Notes under the pieces: model-generated
The model's input: only the letters and a program-made list of their open reading frames with translations
Told to the model about the DNA's origin: nothing
Database searches by the model: none
Position numbers and translations under genes: made by a program
NCBI GenBank assembly: GCA_019420905.1
Contig: JAHZGH010000013.1
Location: 1 to 64,000, forward strand
DNA from: Succinivibrionaceae bacterium
Lineage (GTDB): Bacteria > Pseudomonadota > Gammaproteobacteria > Enterobacterales > Succinivibrionaceae
Length of the DNA: 64,000 bases
Direction of reading: 5' to 3'
Part shown: in pieces, positions 26,622-35,584 of the stretch
How the letters are laid out: every line of letters begins with the position of its first letter
Numbering within the stretch: position 1 is the first letter of the stretch

Positions 26622-26661
26622 AACAGCATTGATAAAAATCAAGCAGATAAGCTGTTTTTTT
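26617..26661. terminator. Terminator-like hairpin upstream of gnd
   Basis: AAAAAAACAGC pairs with GCTGTTTTTTT, enclosing a smaller TTGAT/ATCAA hairpin. It could end a short plus- or minus-strand transcript, or act as an attenuator in a long gnd leader. No gene reads into it, so its role is unclear. Confidence 0.4.
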
Positions 26662-26803
26662 ATTTTCTTTTTTTTTTAAGCTATAACCAATACTTTGAGT
26701 TTTTCGGCAGTTTTGAATTTAAAGCTTATGCAATAAGTGAAATTTTCCTAGTTTTTACTATTATTTAACTCATAGCATACATACAAACATAATGGAGTTA
26801 GAA

Positions 26804-28213
26804 ATGAATGATATCGGTTTAATTGGCTTAGGCGTAATGGGTAGCAACCTAGCTCTCAATATTGCTGACCATGGCTATAAGATCAGTGTATATAACTATA
26901 CACCTGATTTAGTTGAAAAATTCACTAAAGAAAATCATCATGAAAATGCTTTTGCCTTTACAGACTTAAAAGACTTTATCTCCTCCTTAAGCCTACCACG
27001 CAAAATCATGATAATGGTTACCGCAGGAGCCGCTGTTGATTCTTGTATTGAAGCTTTAATTCCGCTGCTTAATGCCGGCGATATCATCATGGATATGGGT
27101 AATTCTAATTATCAGGATTCTCGTCGGCGTACAAAAGCTCTCTCTGAATTAAATATCAATTTTATGGGAATTGGCGTTTCAGGCGGAGCCGCTGGTGCCC
27201 GCAATGGTCCGGCAATCATGCCAGGTGGAACTTCTGACGATTACCATAAAGTAGGTCATATTTTAGAAGCAATTTCTGCTAAAGCCTATGATGGTGCTCC
27301 CTGCTGTGCTCATATGGGAACAGATGGTGCAGGACACTATGTAAAAATGGTTCATAACGGTATTGAATATGCCGATATGCAGCTTATAGCTGAAACCTAT
27401 TTACTCTTAAAAAATTTAGGCGGTTTCAACAATCAAGAAATTGCTAAGATTTTTAATCAATATAATCAAGGCAAACTTAAAAGCTATCTAATTGAAATTG
27501 CTGCTGACGTTCTAGCTCAAAAAAATCCTCTCGGTGAAGGTGAGCTTATTGACTACATTACAGATAGCGCTGGTCAAAAAGGTACCGGTAAATGGACTGC
27601 TATCTCCGCAATCGAGCAAGGAATAGATCTCAGTATGATCGATGCTGCCTGCAATGCTCGCTTTACATCTTCTCTTTTAAAAGATCGTCTAGAACGTGCT
27701 CAACGTAAAGACAAAATTCCTACTTGCAGTAAACCAAAACTTGATGATTTTGCCAAGACTATGGAAGATTGCTTATATTTGTGCAAAATAGCTGCGTATG
27801 CACAAGGCTTTGCTCATTACAAAAATGCTTCAGATACATACGGCTGGAATCTAGATTTAAGCAAAATTGCAAAAATTTTCCGAGGCGGCTGCATCATACA
27901 GGCACGCTTCTTAGATACTATAACTAAAGTCTATGAAGAAAATCCTAATTTAGAAAATCTTATGGACGCACCGTTCTTCCGTGAACAAATAAAGCTTTGT
28001 GTTAACTCCGCCAGACAAGTTCTTATTGCAGCCGTCAGCGCTGGTATCCCTGTACCGGCTTTAAGCGCTGCTATTGCATATATCGATGCTATGAATAGCG
28101 AATGTGTCGGGGCAAATATGATTCAGGGCTTACGTGATTATTTCGGAGCACATACCTTTATCTATAAGGGACAAGCTTCAGCCATGCATCACGAATGGAA
28201 AAAAATGTTTTAA
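26804..28213 (+). CDS. gnd: 6-phosphogluconate dehydrogenase (decarboxylating)
   Basis: Oxidises 6-phosphogluconate to ribulose-5-phosphate and CO2 with NADP+ (or NAD+) in the oxidative pentose phosphate pathway. The 469-residue protein shows the nucleotide fold GLIGLGVMGSNLALNIA at the N-terminus, GVSGGAAGARNGPAIMPGG (substrate loop), GAGHYVKMVHNGIEYADMQ with the catalytic Lys and Asn (about residues 183-190), and FRGGCIIQARF. The second ATG (26804) is chosen because TGGAG lies six bases upstream. The usual acidic pair in the GVSGGEEGA loop is replaced by alanines here. zwf and pgl are not in the window. Confidence 0.95.
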   Translation: MNDIGLIGLGVMGSNLALNIADHGYKISVYNYTPDLVEKFTKENHHENAFAFTDLKDFISSLSLPRKIMIMVTAGAAVDSCIEALIPLLNAGDIIMDMGNSNYQDSRRRTKALSELNINFMGIGVSGGAAGARNGPAIMPGGTSDDYHKVGHILEAISAKAYDGAPCCAHMGTDGAGHYVKMVHNGIEYADMQLIAETYLLLKNLGGFNNQEIAKIFNQYNQGKLKSYLIEIAADVLAQKNPLGEGELIDYITDSAGQKGTGKWTAISAIEQGIDLSMIDAACNARFTSSLLKDRLERAQRKDKIPTCSKPKLDDFAKTMEDCLYLCKIAAYAQGFAHYKNASDTYGWNLDLSKIAKIFRGGCIIQARFLDTITKVYEENPNLENLMDAPFFREQIKLCVNSARQVLIAAVSAGIPVPALSAAIAYIDAMNSECVGANMIQGLRDYFGAHTFIYKGQASAMHHEWKKMF

Positions 28214-28356
28214 ATCAATCAATAAATAAATAATAAAAAAAAAATAAAAAATTTTTTAAATTTTATTGAACTTTTTAGATAAATGTCAGTCAAAAGAGTA
28301 TATCGCAAAGATAACAGATTTCTCGTCTGACTTGTGCATATAAATCCAATTCTTTA

Positions 28357-28391
28357 AAAAGCCCGGCTCCTAAACAGCCGGGTATTTTTTT
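28357..28391. terminator. Terminator between gnd and tilS
   Basis: Stem CCCGGCT / AGCCGGG with a seven-base loop, a run of T on the plus-strand side and five A on the other, so it can act in both directions. It overlaps the tilS stop codon. The 145 bases between the gnd stop and this hairpin contain no gene that I can see. Confidence 0.85.
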
Positions 28392-29727
28392 ATATTTTGG
28401 AAATTTTCAAACAGAACCCTGAAGAATTAGGAGTTGTTCCTAAAGCGCACAGATCTCCTAAGGCCTTAGGATTATGTTCTTCATCATAAACGACACACAT
28501 AAGGCCTCTCTCCCACAACGGGATCTGATACTCCCCCATCAATTTTTTTAGCTCTCGCGATCTTTGTCGATCTACAGGTTTTAATTTCAAACTGCCCTGA
28601 TAGTTAAAATCAAGATAAACCTTATTAGACTTGAGATTAAAGGCTAAATGCTTATTTGAACTTTGTTCTAAAGTATATACAAAATCACCTAAATACAGAG
28701 ATTTTCCTAATTCAAGCTCATATATTCCCACTGGCGGCAAATTAACCTTAGGAACAATCATCAAATAATCTAAATAGCGTTTTAGATAAAGCTTGTCGCT
28801 AATTTTTAGAGACGCTTTAGTATCATGGCTGCTCTTACAAAAACGCAGAGCTTGCTCGATACAAGAAAATTCTGGATTTAATTCCAAATTTAAAGCTAAA
28901 AATTTTCTTAAAAGACAAGTCGCTAAAGCCTTATCTCTAAGATCAAAGCGTCTTAGATCTAAAGCTTTATAATTTCTAAAAACTACGCAAGCTTTAGCAT
29001 AAGCTTCATCTACATAACGCTCTGCAAGATCGTGTTCTAAGCTACACAAGTAGCCGCTGCGTAAAATTGCTTTATCAATGCCTTCAAAGCGCTCACGCAA
29101 TAAAGGTAAAACCTTAAGACGTATAAAATTGCGCTCAAATTTTAAATAGGAGTTTGAAATGTCATAAACATAATCATAGCCTAAAGCCACAACTAACTCT
29201 TCAATTTGCTTTTTATGCAAATTAAGACAAGGTCTGATAATAGTACCGCGCTTATCAGTCAAAATCTCCTGCATACCTGCTAAGCCTTCAGGACCAGATC
29301 CACGCTTAAGAGCTAAGAGAAAATTTTCAACCTCGTCATCAGCCTGATGCCCCAACATCAAAACACCGTCTTTTAAGTTTTCAAGTAAAGCTCTGTACCT
29401 CTCATCTCTAGATACAGCTTCCGGAGACAAGCCTTTACTGTAAACAATATTTAGCTTAGGGGTAATAAACTCATCAACAGCAACTCTCTGACAGAGTTTT
29501 GTACAGTGATCAAGCCAAATAGGATCGTCTGCATCTAAACCATGAATACAATGCACTGCAACCACATGATATTGTGGATTTAGCTTACGCATTTCTATGG
29601 CTAACAAAAGAACTAAAGTAGAATCTGCTCCACCTGAAAGACCTACTACCAGACGCTTTTGAGGAATTATTTTAGAAAATTTTCGGGCCATCTCCTCGAG
29701 TATGGCCCATGCTTTTGAACTTAACAA
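28390..29727 (-). CDS. tilS: tRNA(Ile)-lysidine synthetase
   Basis: Attaches lysine to C34 of tRNA-Ile(CAU), converting its specificity from Met to Ile. The 445-residue protein has the PP-loop VGLSGGADSTLVLLL (about residues 28-42), the HCIHGLDADD and GHQADDEVENFLLALKRGSG segments of the ATPase domain, and C-terminal TilS domains of the long gammaproteobacterial form. The longest start is a TTG overlapping the accA end by 7 bases. The first ATG (29691) has GAGGAG directly abutting it, which is too close, so the TTG is retained with low certainty. It is the last gene of the long envelope superoperon. Confidence 0.94.
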   Translation of the reverse strand: MLSSKAWAILEEMARKFSKIIPQKRLVVGLSGGADSTLVLLLAIEMRKLNPQYHVVAVHCIHGLDADDPIWLDHCTKLCQRVAVDEFITPKLNIVYSKGLSPEAVSRDERYRALLENLKDGVLMLGHQADDEVENFLLALKRGSGPEGLAGMQEILTDKRGTIIRPCLNLHKKQIEELVVALGYDYVYDISNSYLKFERNFIRLKVLPLLRERFEGIDKAILRSGYLCSLEHDLAERYVDEAYAKACVVFRNYKALDLRRFDLRDKALATCLLRKFLALNLELNPEFSCIEQALRFCKSSHDTKASLKISDKLYLKRYLDYLMIVPKVNLPPVGIYELELGKSLYLGDFVYTLEQSSNKHLAFNLKSNKVYLDFNYQGSLKLKPVDRQRSRELKKLMGEYQIPLWERGLMCVVYDEEHNPKALGDLCALGTTPNSSGFCLKISKI

Positions 29728-30677
29728 TATCCGTAATGCATCAAACGGTTATAACGCTCTTCAACAATCTTATCAACTGGTAAATTTAAGAGCTCCTTAA
29801 TATCCGTTTCAATGCGCTCCTTTAACAATTTTGCCATTTCATCATAGGCACGATGAGCACCGCCTAAAGGTTCTTCAACAATATTATCAATAAGCTTCAA
29901 TTCTTTTAAACGAGAAGCTGTAATATTCATAGCTTCAGCAGCTAATGGCGCCTTGTCAGCACTCTTCCACAAAATAGAAGCACAGCCTTCTGGAGAAATT
30001 ACAGAATAAGTTGCATACTGCAGCATATTTACTCTATCGCCAACGCCTATAGCTAAAGCACCTCCTGAGCCACCTTCACCTATAACGGTACATACAATCG
30101 GCACTCTTAAATGAGACATAAGCTTTAAAGATTCTGCAATTGCGCCAGCCTGAGATCTTTCCTCAGCGCCAACCCCCGGATATGCACCTGGAGTATCAAC
30201 AAAAGTTATAATAGGCATATGGAAGCGTTCGGCTAATTCCATCAAACGCATAGCCTTACGATATCCCTCAGGGCGCGGCATGCCAAAATTACGCAAAGTG
30301 CGTTCCCTTGTGTCTCGGCCCTTCTGATGACCAATAACCATAACCGGCTTACCATTTAAGCGCGCAATACCGCCAACGATTGCCTTATCATCAGCAAAAG
30401 ACCGATCCCCTGACAATTCATGAAAGTCAGTAAAGATACGGCTTATATAATCTAAAGTATAAGGACGCATCGGATGACGTGATAATTGGGAAATCTGCCA
30501 GGCACTTAAAGAAGAAAAAATCTTAGAAGTCAATTCTTTATTTTTCTTTTCAAGCTGATGCAGTTCCTTAGTTAAATCTAAATCAGAGCTGACATCTTCA
30601 CTCAGACGCTTTAACTCTTCAATATGTGCCAATAGATCGGCTATCGGTTGTTCAAATTCTAAATAATTAATATTCAT
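29721..30677 (-). CDS. accA: Acetyl-CoA carboxylase carboxyltransferase subunit alpha
   Basis: With AccD it transfers CO2 from biotin to acetyl-CoA, making malonyl-CoA for fatty acid synthesis. The 318-residue protein is collinear with E. coli AccA throughout, including SRHPMRPYTLDYI, GDRSFADDKAIVGGIARL, GHQKGRDTRERTLRNFGM, TPGAYPGVGAEERSQ and VIGEGGSGGALAIGVGD. The ATG at 30677 is preferred: it gives MNINYLEFEQPI, matching MSLNFLDFEQPI residue for residue, and GGGA lies seven bases upstream. In E. coli dnaE separates rnhB and accA; here they are only about 40 bases apart. Confidence 0.97.
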   Translation of the reverse strand: MNINYLEFEQPIADLLAHIEELKRLSEDVSSDLDLTKELHQLEKKNKELTSKIFSSLSAWQISQLSRHPMRPYTLDYISRIFTDFHELSGDRSFADDKAIVGGIARLNGKPVMVIGHQKGRDTRERTLRNFGMPRPEGYRKAMRLMELAERFHMPIITFVDTPGAYPGVGAEERSQAGAIAESLKLMSHLRVPIVCTVIGEGGSGGALAIGVGDRVNMLQYATYSVISPEGCASILWKSADKAPLAAEAMNITASRLKELKLIDNIVEEPLGGAHRAYDEMAKLLKERIETDIKELLNLPVDKIVEERYNRLMHYGYC

Positions 30678-30718
30678 ATTCATTTCCCAATTGAATCACC
30701 GCATTTCGGCTCAATTTA

Positions 30719-31372
30719 CTACAATTCGTTATCAAATTCCATAGCAGCCTGTCGTAAAGCCTCCAAACGTCTTTTAACTGGTCCATAACTGCGTCTATAA
30801 CAGTCCAAAACTGGTAAGCGCTGCAATAAGGCTAGATGAGCTGCTGTTGGATAACCTTTGTGCTTGGCAAATTGATATTCAGGATATTGCCTATCAAGCT
30901 CGATGAGCTGTCTATCTCGTTCGACCTTAGCTAAAATAGAAGCCGCAGAAATCTCTTTGACTAAAGCATCGCCCTTAACTACAGCCATCATTGCCAGCGG
31001 CAACTGTCCTGGAACCTTGTTCCCATCAACTAACATAAGCTCGCAGGGCTTATTCATATTCAAATAAGCCCGACGCATAGCTAACATCGAAGCTTGCAGA
31101 ATATTCAACTCATCAATTTCCTGAGGAGTACATTGACCAATACCATAACTTAATGCTCTCTCTTTGATTAAAACCTCCAAAGCTTCACGCTTTTTAGCAC
31201 TGAGCTTTTTAGAATCATTAAGTCCCTCAATTGGATGATCCTTATCTAAAACTACACAAGCGGCTACCACATTTCCCATTAAAGGGCCACGTCCAGCCTC
31301 ATCTACGCCACAGACTAAATGAGTAGCTGGATCTAAAGGATATACCCAAGGCTCTAGTTCTTTCTTTTGCAT
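30719..31372 (-). CDS. rnhB: Ribonuclease HII
   Basis: Removes RNA from RNA/DNA hybrids, including single misincorporated ribonucleotides. The 217-residue protein has the catalytic GVDEAGRGPLMG motif (about residues 22-33, Asp and Glu), LNDSKKLS, LVDGNKVPG with a third acidic residue, ISAASILAKVERDR, and KGYPTAAHL. AGGA lies seven bases before the ATG. It directly follows lpxB (9-base gap), as in other gammaproteobacteria. Confidence 0.96.
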   Translation of the reverse strand: MQKKELEPWVYPLDPATHLVCGVDEAGRGPLMGNVVAACVVLDKDHPIEGLNDSKKLSAKKREALEVLIKERALSYGIGQCTPQEIDELNILQASMLAMRRAYLNMNKPCELMLVDGNKVPGQLPLAMMAVVKGDALVKEISAASILAKVERDRQLIELDRQYPEYQFAKHKGYPTAAHLALLQRLPVLDCYRRSYGPVKRRLEALRQAAMEFDNEL

Positions 31373-31381
31373 AAAAAATTC

Positions 31382-32689
31382 CTAAAACTTAGGTTCAGTT
31401 TTATCTTTTGAGGTATTCAAAGATCCTGCATCAGGTAGCGTAATTTCAGGCTCTATATTGTTGCGTTCACTTGGTACATATACAGGCTGAATATCCTCCG
31501 CATCTGAAAGATTATTGCCATACTGTTTAACAACATCTAAGACTGCTTGAGCAGCAAGCTCATCGGAATTACAGCTAATAGCTTCATGAATTTTATAAAA
31601 CTCTTTTTTCATCAATAAATTATCTGATGTTAAAAGCTTTATCATTTCCTCTGTTAACTTCTCAGCCGTACAATTTTCCTGGATAAATTCGCTCACTACC
31701 TTATGTCCGGCAATTAAATTAGGCAAAGAAAAAGTATCTACCTTTAACAATCTTCGTGCCAAAGCTGCCGTCAATGGATTAACTTTATAAGCAACACAAA
31801 AAGGAACCTTTGCCAAGGTTACTTCTAAAGCTACAGTACCAGAGGTCAATAAAATGGCATCACATGAGGCCATCATATCTATAGCATTACCTACATATAT
31901 AGTTAAAGATAAATCAGGAGCATGTTCAAGCCAACAATCTTTTAAAAGCTGCGCATGAGCATAACTGGGCACAGATGAAATAAAAACTATATCCTTAAGT
32001 TTAGCTTTAACCATTCTTGCCGTAGCAGCATAAATAGGCAACATATTAGAAATAACGCCATAACGACTGCCTGGCAAAATTCCCATAACTTTGCCGTGAA
32101 TTGGTTCTACACTTGTCCGGAAAAGATCTAATCTCTCTCTTGCACTTTCCTGAGAAGTCTCCATTGGTATGCTCTGTGCTAAAGTATGGCCTACATAAAC
32201 ACATTTTACTTTTTGATCATCATAAAAATTTTTTTCAAAAGGTAAAAGAGCCAGTACGCAATCGCATGCTTTACGGATCTTTTTCATACGGCCTTCACGC
32301 CATGCCCATACCGAAGGACTTACATAATGAACTGTAGGGATACCTGCATTACGCACGCGCATCTCTACGCTCAAATTAAAATCAGGAGCATCAATGCCAA
32401 TTAAAACACATGGACGCATAGATATGATCTTACGGGTGATTTTAGTTCTAATATTTAGAATCTTAGGTAAATGGACTAAAACCTCGACTAGTCCCATTAC
32501 CGCCAAATCATTCATATTAGCTTGGGATTGAAGGCCTAGAGCAATCATCTTAGGTCCTCCAATACCAATAAATTGAGCCTTTGGATCATGACGACGCAGA
32601 GCTTTCATAAGCCCCGCGCCTAAAGTATCACCGGAATTCTCTCCGGCGATCAAAGCATATAGATGAGGATGATTTTTTTTGGTCATCAT
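31382..32689 (-). CDS. lpxB: Lipid-A-disaccharide synthase
   Basis: Peripheral inner-membrane GT19 glycosyltransferase that joins UDP-2,3-diacylglucosamine and lipid X to make the lipid A disaccharide. Motifs include AGENSGDTLGAGLM (about residues 14-27), GIGGPKM, IGIDAPDFN, PSVWAWREGRMK, GILPGSRYGVI and LTSGTVALEVTLAKVPFCVAYK (first part). At 435 residues it is about 50 longer than E. coli LpxB (382). The excess is a C-terminal Pro/Glu/Ser-rich tail after DVVKQYG that looks disordered. The start overlaps the lpxA stop by one base (TAATG). Confidence 0.95.
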   Translation of the reverse strand: MMTKKNHPHLYALIAGENSGDTLGAGLMKALRRHDPKAQFIGIGGPKMIALGLQSQANMNDLAVMGLVEVLVHLPKILNIRTKITRKIISMRPCVLIGIDAPDFNLSVEMRVRNAGIPTVHYVSPSVWAWREGRMKKIRKACDCVLALLPFEKNFYDDQKVKCVYVGHTLAQSIPMETSQESARERLDLFRTSVEPIHGKVMGILPGSRYGVISNMLPIYAATARMVKAKLKDIVFISSVPSYAHAQLLKDCWLEHAPDLSLTIYVGNAIDMMASCDAILLTSGTVALEVTLAKVPFCVAYKVNPLTAALARRLLKVDTFSLPNLIAGHKVVSEFIQENCTAEKLTEEMIKLLTSDNLLMKKEFYKIHEAISCNSDELAAQAVLDVVKQYGNNLSDAEDIQPVYVPSERNNIEPEITLPDAGSLNTSKDKTEPKF

Positions 32690-33477
32690 TATCGGATAAT
32701 TCCGCGACCGCTTTCTTTTAAGAAATCAACTAAAGGGACAACTTCAGGGAATTGCTCTGCAATCGGCTCAATTTGCTCTATAGCTTCCTCAATAGTTAAA
32801 TGATGCTTATAGAGAATAACGTAAGCCTTGAAAATTGCACTAATGGCCTCCTTTGAAAAGCCTCGTCTCTGCAAGCCGACTTTGTTAATACCAAATGGCT
32901 TAGCATAATGGCCTGCAGCCATAACATAAGGAGGAACATCCATATTTAAAGCGGCCATACCGCCGATCATAGCATGACAGCCGACGCGTCCAAACTGATG
33001 GATGGCTGCCAATCCCCCAAAAATTACGTAATCGCCAATGGTAACATGCCCTGCTAAAGTTGCATTATTTGAAAAGATACAATGATCTCCAATTAAGCAG
33101 TCATGAGCTACATGAGTGTTTACCATAAATAAATTATGGTTTCCAACAGTAGTAGTACCACGTCCCTGAACAGTACCGCGATGCATAGTGCAATGCTCGC
33201 GGATTACATTATCATCTCCTATAGTAAGAGTAGTCGGCTCCCCTTTATATTTAAGATCCTGACATCCCTCTCCTATGGAGCAAAACTGATAAATATGGTT
33301 GCGTTTACCAATTTCAGTAGGTCCGCGGATCACCACAAAAGGTTCAATTACGCAATCATCGCCGATGCTAACCTCACCTTCAATAATCACATTTTCACGG
33401 ATCACAACCCGCTCGCCTAATCGAACTTTTTCTCCGATACGGGCAGACGGATCAACCTTAAGGCTTGTATTGTTCAC
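32689..33477 (-). CDS. lpxA: UDP-N-acetylglucosamine acyltransferase
   Basis: First enzyme of lipid A synthesis: transfers a 3-hydroxyacyl chain from ACP to UDP-GlcNAc. The 262-residue protein is a left-handed parallel beta-helix with many hexapeptide repeats (about residues 10-185). The catalytic histidine segment NNATLAGHVTIGDY and the GGLAAIHQFGRVG region are present, followed by the alpha-helical C-terminus. It starts with GTG, with AGGAG six bases upstream. It lies between fabZ and lpxB in the standard order. Confidence 0.96.
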   Translation of the reverse strand: MNNTSLKVDPSARIGEKVRLGERVVIRENVIIEGEVSIGDDCVIEPFVVIRGPTEIGKRNHIYQFCSIGEGCQDLKYKGEPTTLTIGDDNVIREHCTMHRGTVQGRGTTTVGNHNLFMVNTHVAHDCLIGDHCIFSNNATLAGHVTIGDYVIFGGLAAIHQFGRVGCHAMIGGMAALNMDVPPYVMAAGHYAKPFGINKVGLQRRGFSKEAISAIFKAYVILYKHHLTIEEAIEQIEPIAEQFPEVVPLVDFLKESGRGIIR

Positions 33478-33507
33478 AAACGGCTCCTCTTTTTTTTGAG
33501 GTTTATA

Positions 33508-33972
33508 TCAGTGCTTAGCACACATCAAATCGGCATGGCATACAACCTTACCGTCTACAGTGGCTACTCCCTTGAAAGAAGCAATACCGCGTCTTTCCTT
33601 TAAATACTCAACATCAATTATAAGCTGATCTCCAGGGACAACTGGACGCTTAAAGCGAGCATTATCAATAGCTGCAAAATAGTAAAGCTCACCTGGATTT
33701 GGTTTTCCTACCATTGTAAAGGCAAGTACGCCTGTTGCTTGAGCCATGGCCTCTAAAATCAGCACTCCTGGCAAAACCGGCTTACCAGGAAAATGTCCCT
33801 GGAAAAACGGCTCATTAAAAGTCACGTTTTTAATTGCTTTTAGAGTTTTATGCTCTTCACTTATAGTATAGTCAATAACGCGATCAATCATTAAAAAAGG
33901 ATAACGATGAGGGAGTAAATCCATAATCCCTTCTATATCGATGGTATTAGCTGTCTTTATAGTGTCAGTCAC
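33508..33972 (-). CDS. fabZ: 3-hydroxyacyl-[ACP] dehydratase
   Basis: Dehydrates beta-hydroxyacyl-ACP in fatty acid elongation and competes with LpxA/LpxD for the same substrate pool. The 154-residue hot-dog protein has LPHRYPFLMIDRV (about residues 18-30), the catalytic His in GHFPGKPVLPGVL and Glu in LEAMAQATG. It starts with GTG, with GGGGG six bases upstream. It sits between lpxD and lpxA as in E. coli. Confidence 0.97.
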   Translation of the reverse strand: MTDTIKTANTIDIEGIMDLLPHRYPFLMIDRVIDYTISEEHKTLKAIKNVTFNEPFFQGHFPGKPVLPGVLILEAMAQATGVLAFTMVGKPNPGELYYFAAIDNARFKRPVVPGDQLIIDVEYLKERRGIASFKGVATVDGKVVCHADLMCAKH

Positions 33973-33985
33973 TGATTGCCCCCTT

Positions 33986-35029
33986 TTAATCTTTATTATT
34001 TTCTTCTAATCTATTTTGCAAGCCAGCAACTTGTTCTTCTAAATTGCAAAGCTTGTGATACATTTCATTGATATGTAAGGTTCTAGCTGCAGTTAAACGC
34101 CACTCTTTATTAGTTTGAGCAGGAATACCTGATGAATAAATACCCGGCTTATCAATTGAGCGCATTACCATACACATACCACTTATAGTAGTACCATCGC
34201 AAATAGAGATATGTCCATTAAATACTGAGGTGCCGCCAATAATACAATATTTGCCTATAGTTACAGAACCGGCAAATGTGGTTCCGCCGGCAACAGCAGT
34301 ACCAAAGCCTATATGAACATTATGTGCAATTTGACATAAGTTATCGATAATAACATTATCTTCAATAACTGTATCATCTAGAGCGCCGCGGTCAATGCAA
34401 GTACAAGCTCCGATCTCAACATGAGAACCTATTACTACTCTGCCAGTCTGCGGAATCTTAATCCAAACACCACGCTCATTAGCATAGCCAAAGCCGTCAC
34501 CGCCAATAACTGTACCTGATTGAATTAAGCAATTATCCCCTATCACACAATCGTGATAAACGCTGACATTTGGATAAAGCTTAGTGTTATTACCAATCTT
34601 AGCATTAGGACCAATTACTACATTAGCTCCTAATTGCACATTATCACCAATAACAGCTCCCTTTTGCACATATACATGTGGAGCTAAGCTCACATTTTTA
34701 CCTAAAACAGCCCCTTCCTCTACTATAGCAGTAGGATGAATATCAGAACAGATTCTAGGTGTAGTGTCCAAAAGCTGAGCAACCTTTGCAAAACCTACAT
34801 AAGGATCTTTCATTACAAGTACATTACCCTTGCAATGCTCAAGATCACTTTCTTTTACAATTACGGCTGAAGCATGTGAGCTTGCAAGCAGATGACGATA
34901 CTTAGGATCAGTTAAAAAGCTAATTTCTCCTTCACTGGCTGTTTTTAAATTAGCTACTGATCTAATCTCAACTTCACCATCGCCATAGAGCTTTGCATCA
35001 AGCTTGGAGGCAATCTCTTTTAATAGCAT
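33986..35029 (-). CDS. lpxD: UDP-3-O-(3-hydroxyacyl)glucosamine N-acyltransferase
   Basis: Third enzyme of lipid A synthesis; adds the N-linked hydroxyacyl chain. The 347-residue protein has an N-terminal uridine-binding domain (about 1-100, with ISFLTDPKYRHLL), a long left-handed beta-helix of hexapeptide repeats (about 105-310), the catalytic His segment CQIAHNVHIG, and a C-terminal helix that looks like a coiled coil. The start overlaps the skp stop by one base (TAATG). Confidence 0.96.
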   Translation of the reverse strand: MLLKEIASKLDAKLYGDGEVEIRSVANLKTASEGEISFLTDPKYRHLLASSHASAVIVKESDLEHCKGNVLVMKDPYVGFAKVAQLLDTTPRICSDIHPTAIVEEGAVLGKNVSLAPHVYVQKGAVIGDNVQLGANVVIGPNAKIGNNTKLYPNVSVYHDCVIGDNCLIQSGTVIGGDGFGYANERGVWIKIPQTGRVVIGSHVEIGACTCIDRGALDDTVIEDNVIIDNLCQIAHNVHIGFGTAVAGGTTFAGSVTIGKYCIIGGTSVFNGHISICDGTTISGMCMVMRSIDKPGIYSSGIPAQTNKEWRLTAARTLHINEMYHKLCNLEEQVAGLQNRLEENNKD

Positions 35030-35565
35030 TATTTCTTGTCCTGACCTTTAGTCTTCATAGCCTTAACTCTAGAAATAACTTCCTGAGAAATATCGGCAGC
35101 ATTTGTAGCATAGGCAACAGCTTCGCCGCGTAATACAATCTGCAGGCCTCTTTCCTTAGCTACTGTATCGATTGCGCTTTGAACTAAACGACCTAATTTA
35201 ATATTTTCCTCTTGAATACGCTTGCGCTGATCCTCCTGCAGAGCTTGAGCTTTCAATTGATAGTCAGAACGTAATTGAGCAAGTTTTCTTTGGGCATCAA
35301 TCTGTTTTTGTCCTTGAAGCTTGGATATTTCAGCTTCAAGTTTATGACCTTCCTTCTCAATATTCAAAATTTCCTGCTGACGAGGAGCAAATTCTTTCTG
35401 CAACTTAGCATTAGCATCCTTTGACTGCGGGATCTCATTCATTACAAACGGGATATTAACAGCAGCTATGCTTAAAGATGAAGCTTTAGCGTCCTCAGCC
35501 ATAACACTACTATTCACGCTGACTAAAGCAGTAATAACCGAAGCTAAAACTAATTTTTTTAACAT
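35029..35565 (-). CDS. skp: Periplasmic chaperone Skp (OmpH family)
   Basis: Trimeric jellyfish-shaped chaperone that carries unfolded outer-membrane proteins to the Bam complex. The 178-residue protein has a signal peptide (MLKKLVLASVITALVS..., cleavage probably after VMA, about residue 23) and a long charged helical hairpin (about 55-135) rich in Lys, Glu and Gln, typical of the OmpH domain. It lies directly downstream of bamA (19-base gap), in the conserved bamA-skp-lpxD order. Confidence 0.93.
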   Translation of the reverse strand: MLKKLVLASVITALVSVNSSVMAEDAKASSLSIAAVNIPFVMNEIPQSKDANAKLQKEFAPRQQEILNIEKEGHKLEAEISKLQGQKQIDAQRKLAQLRSDYQLKAQALQEDQRKRIQEENIKLGRLVQSAIDTVAKERGLQIVLRGEAVAYATNAADISQEVISRVKAMKTKGQDKK

Positions 35566-35584
35566 TTTATTATCCCCAACTTAA

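Larger units (their letters stand above)
26342..26803. promoter_or_regulatory. Divergent control region upstream of gnd and the MglB-like gene
   Basis: A 462-base, very AT-rich gap. It contains TTACCGGTAA (26609-26618), a perfect palindrome inside TTGTTACCGGTAAAA, overlapping a terminator-like hairpin at 26617-26661. The remaining sequence is mostly A/T with no gene. Promoters for both genes should lie here but none is a clear match. Confidence 0.4.
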
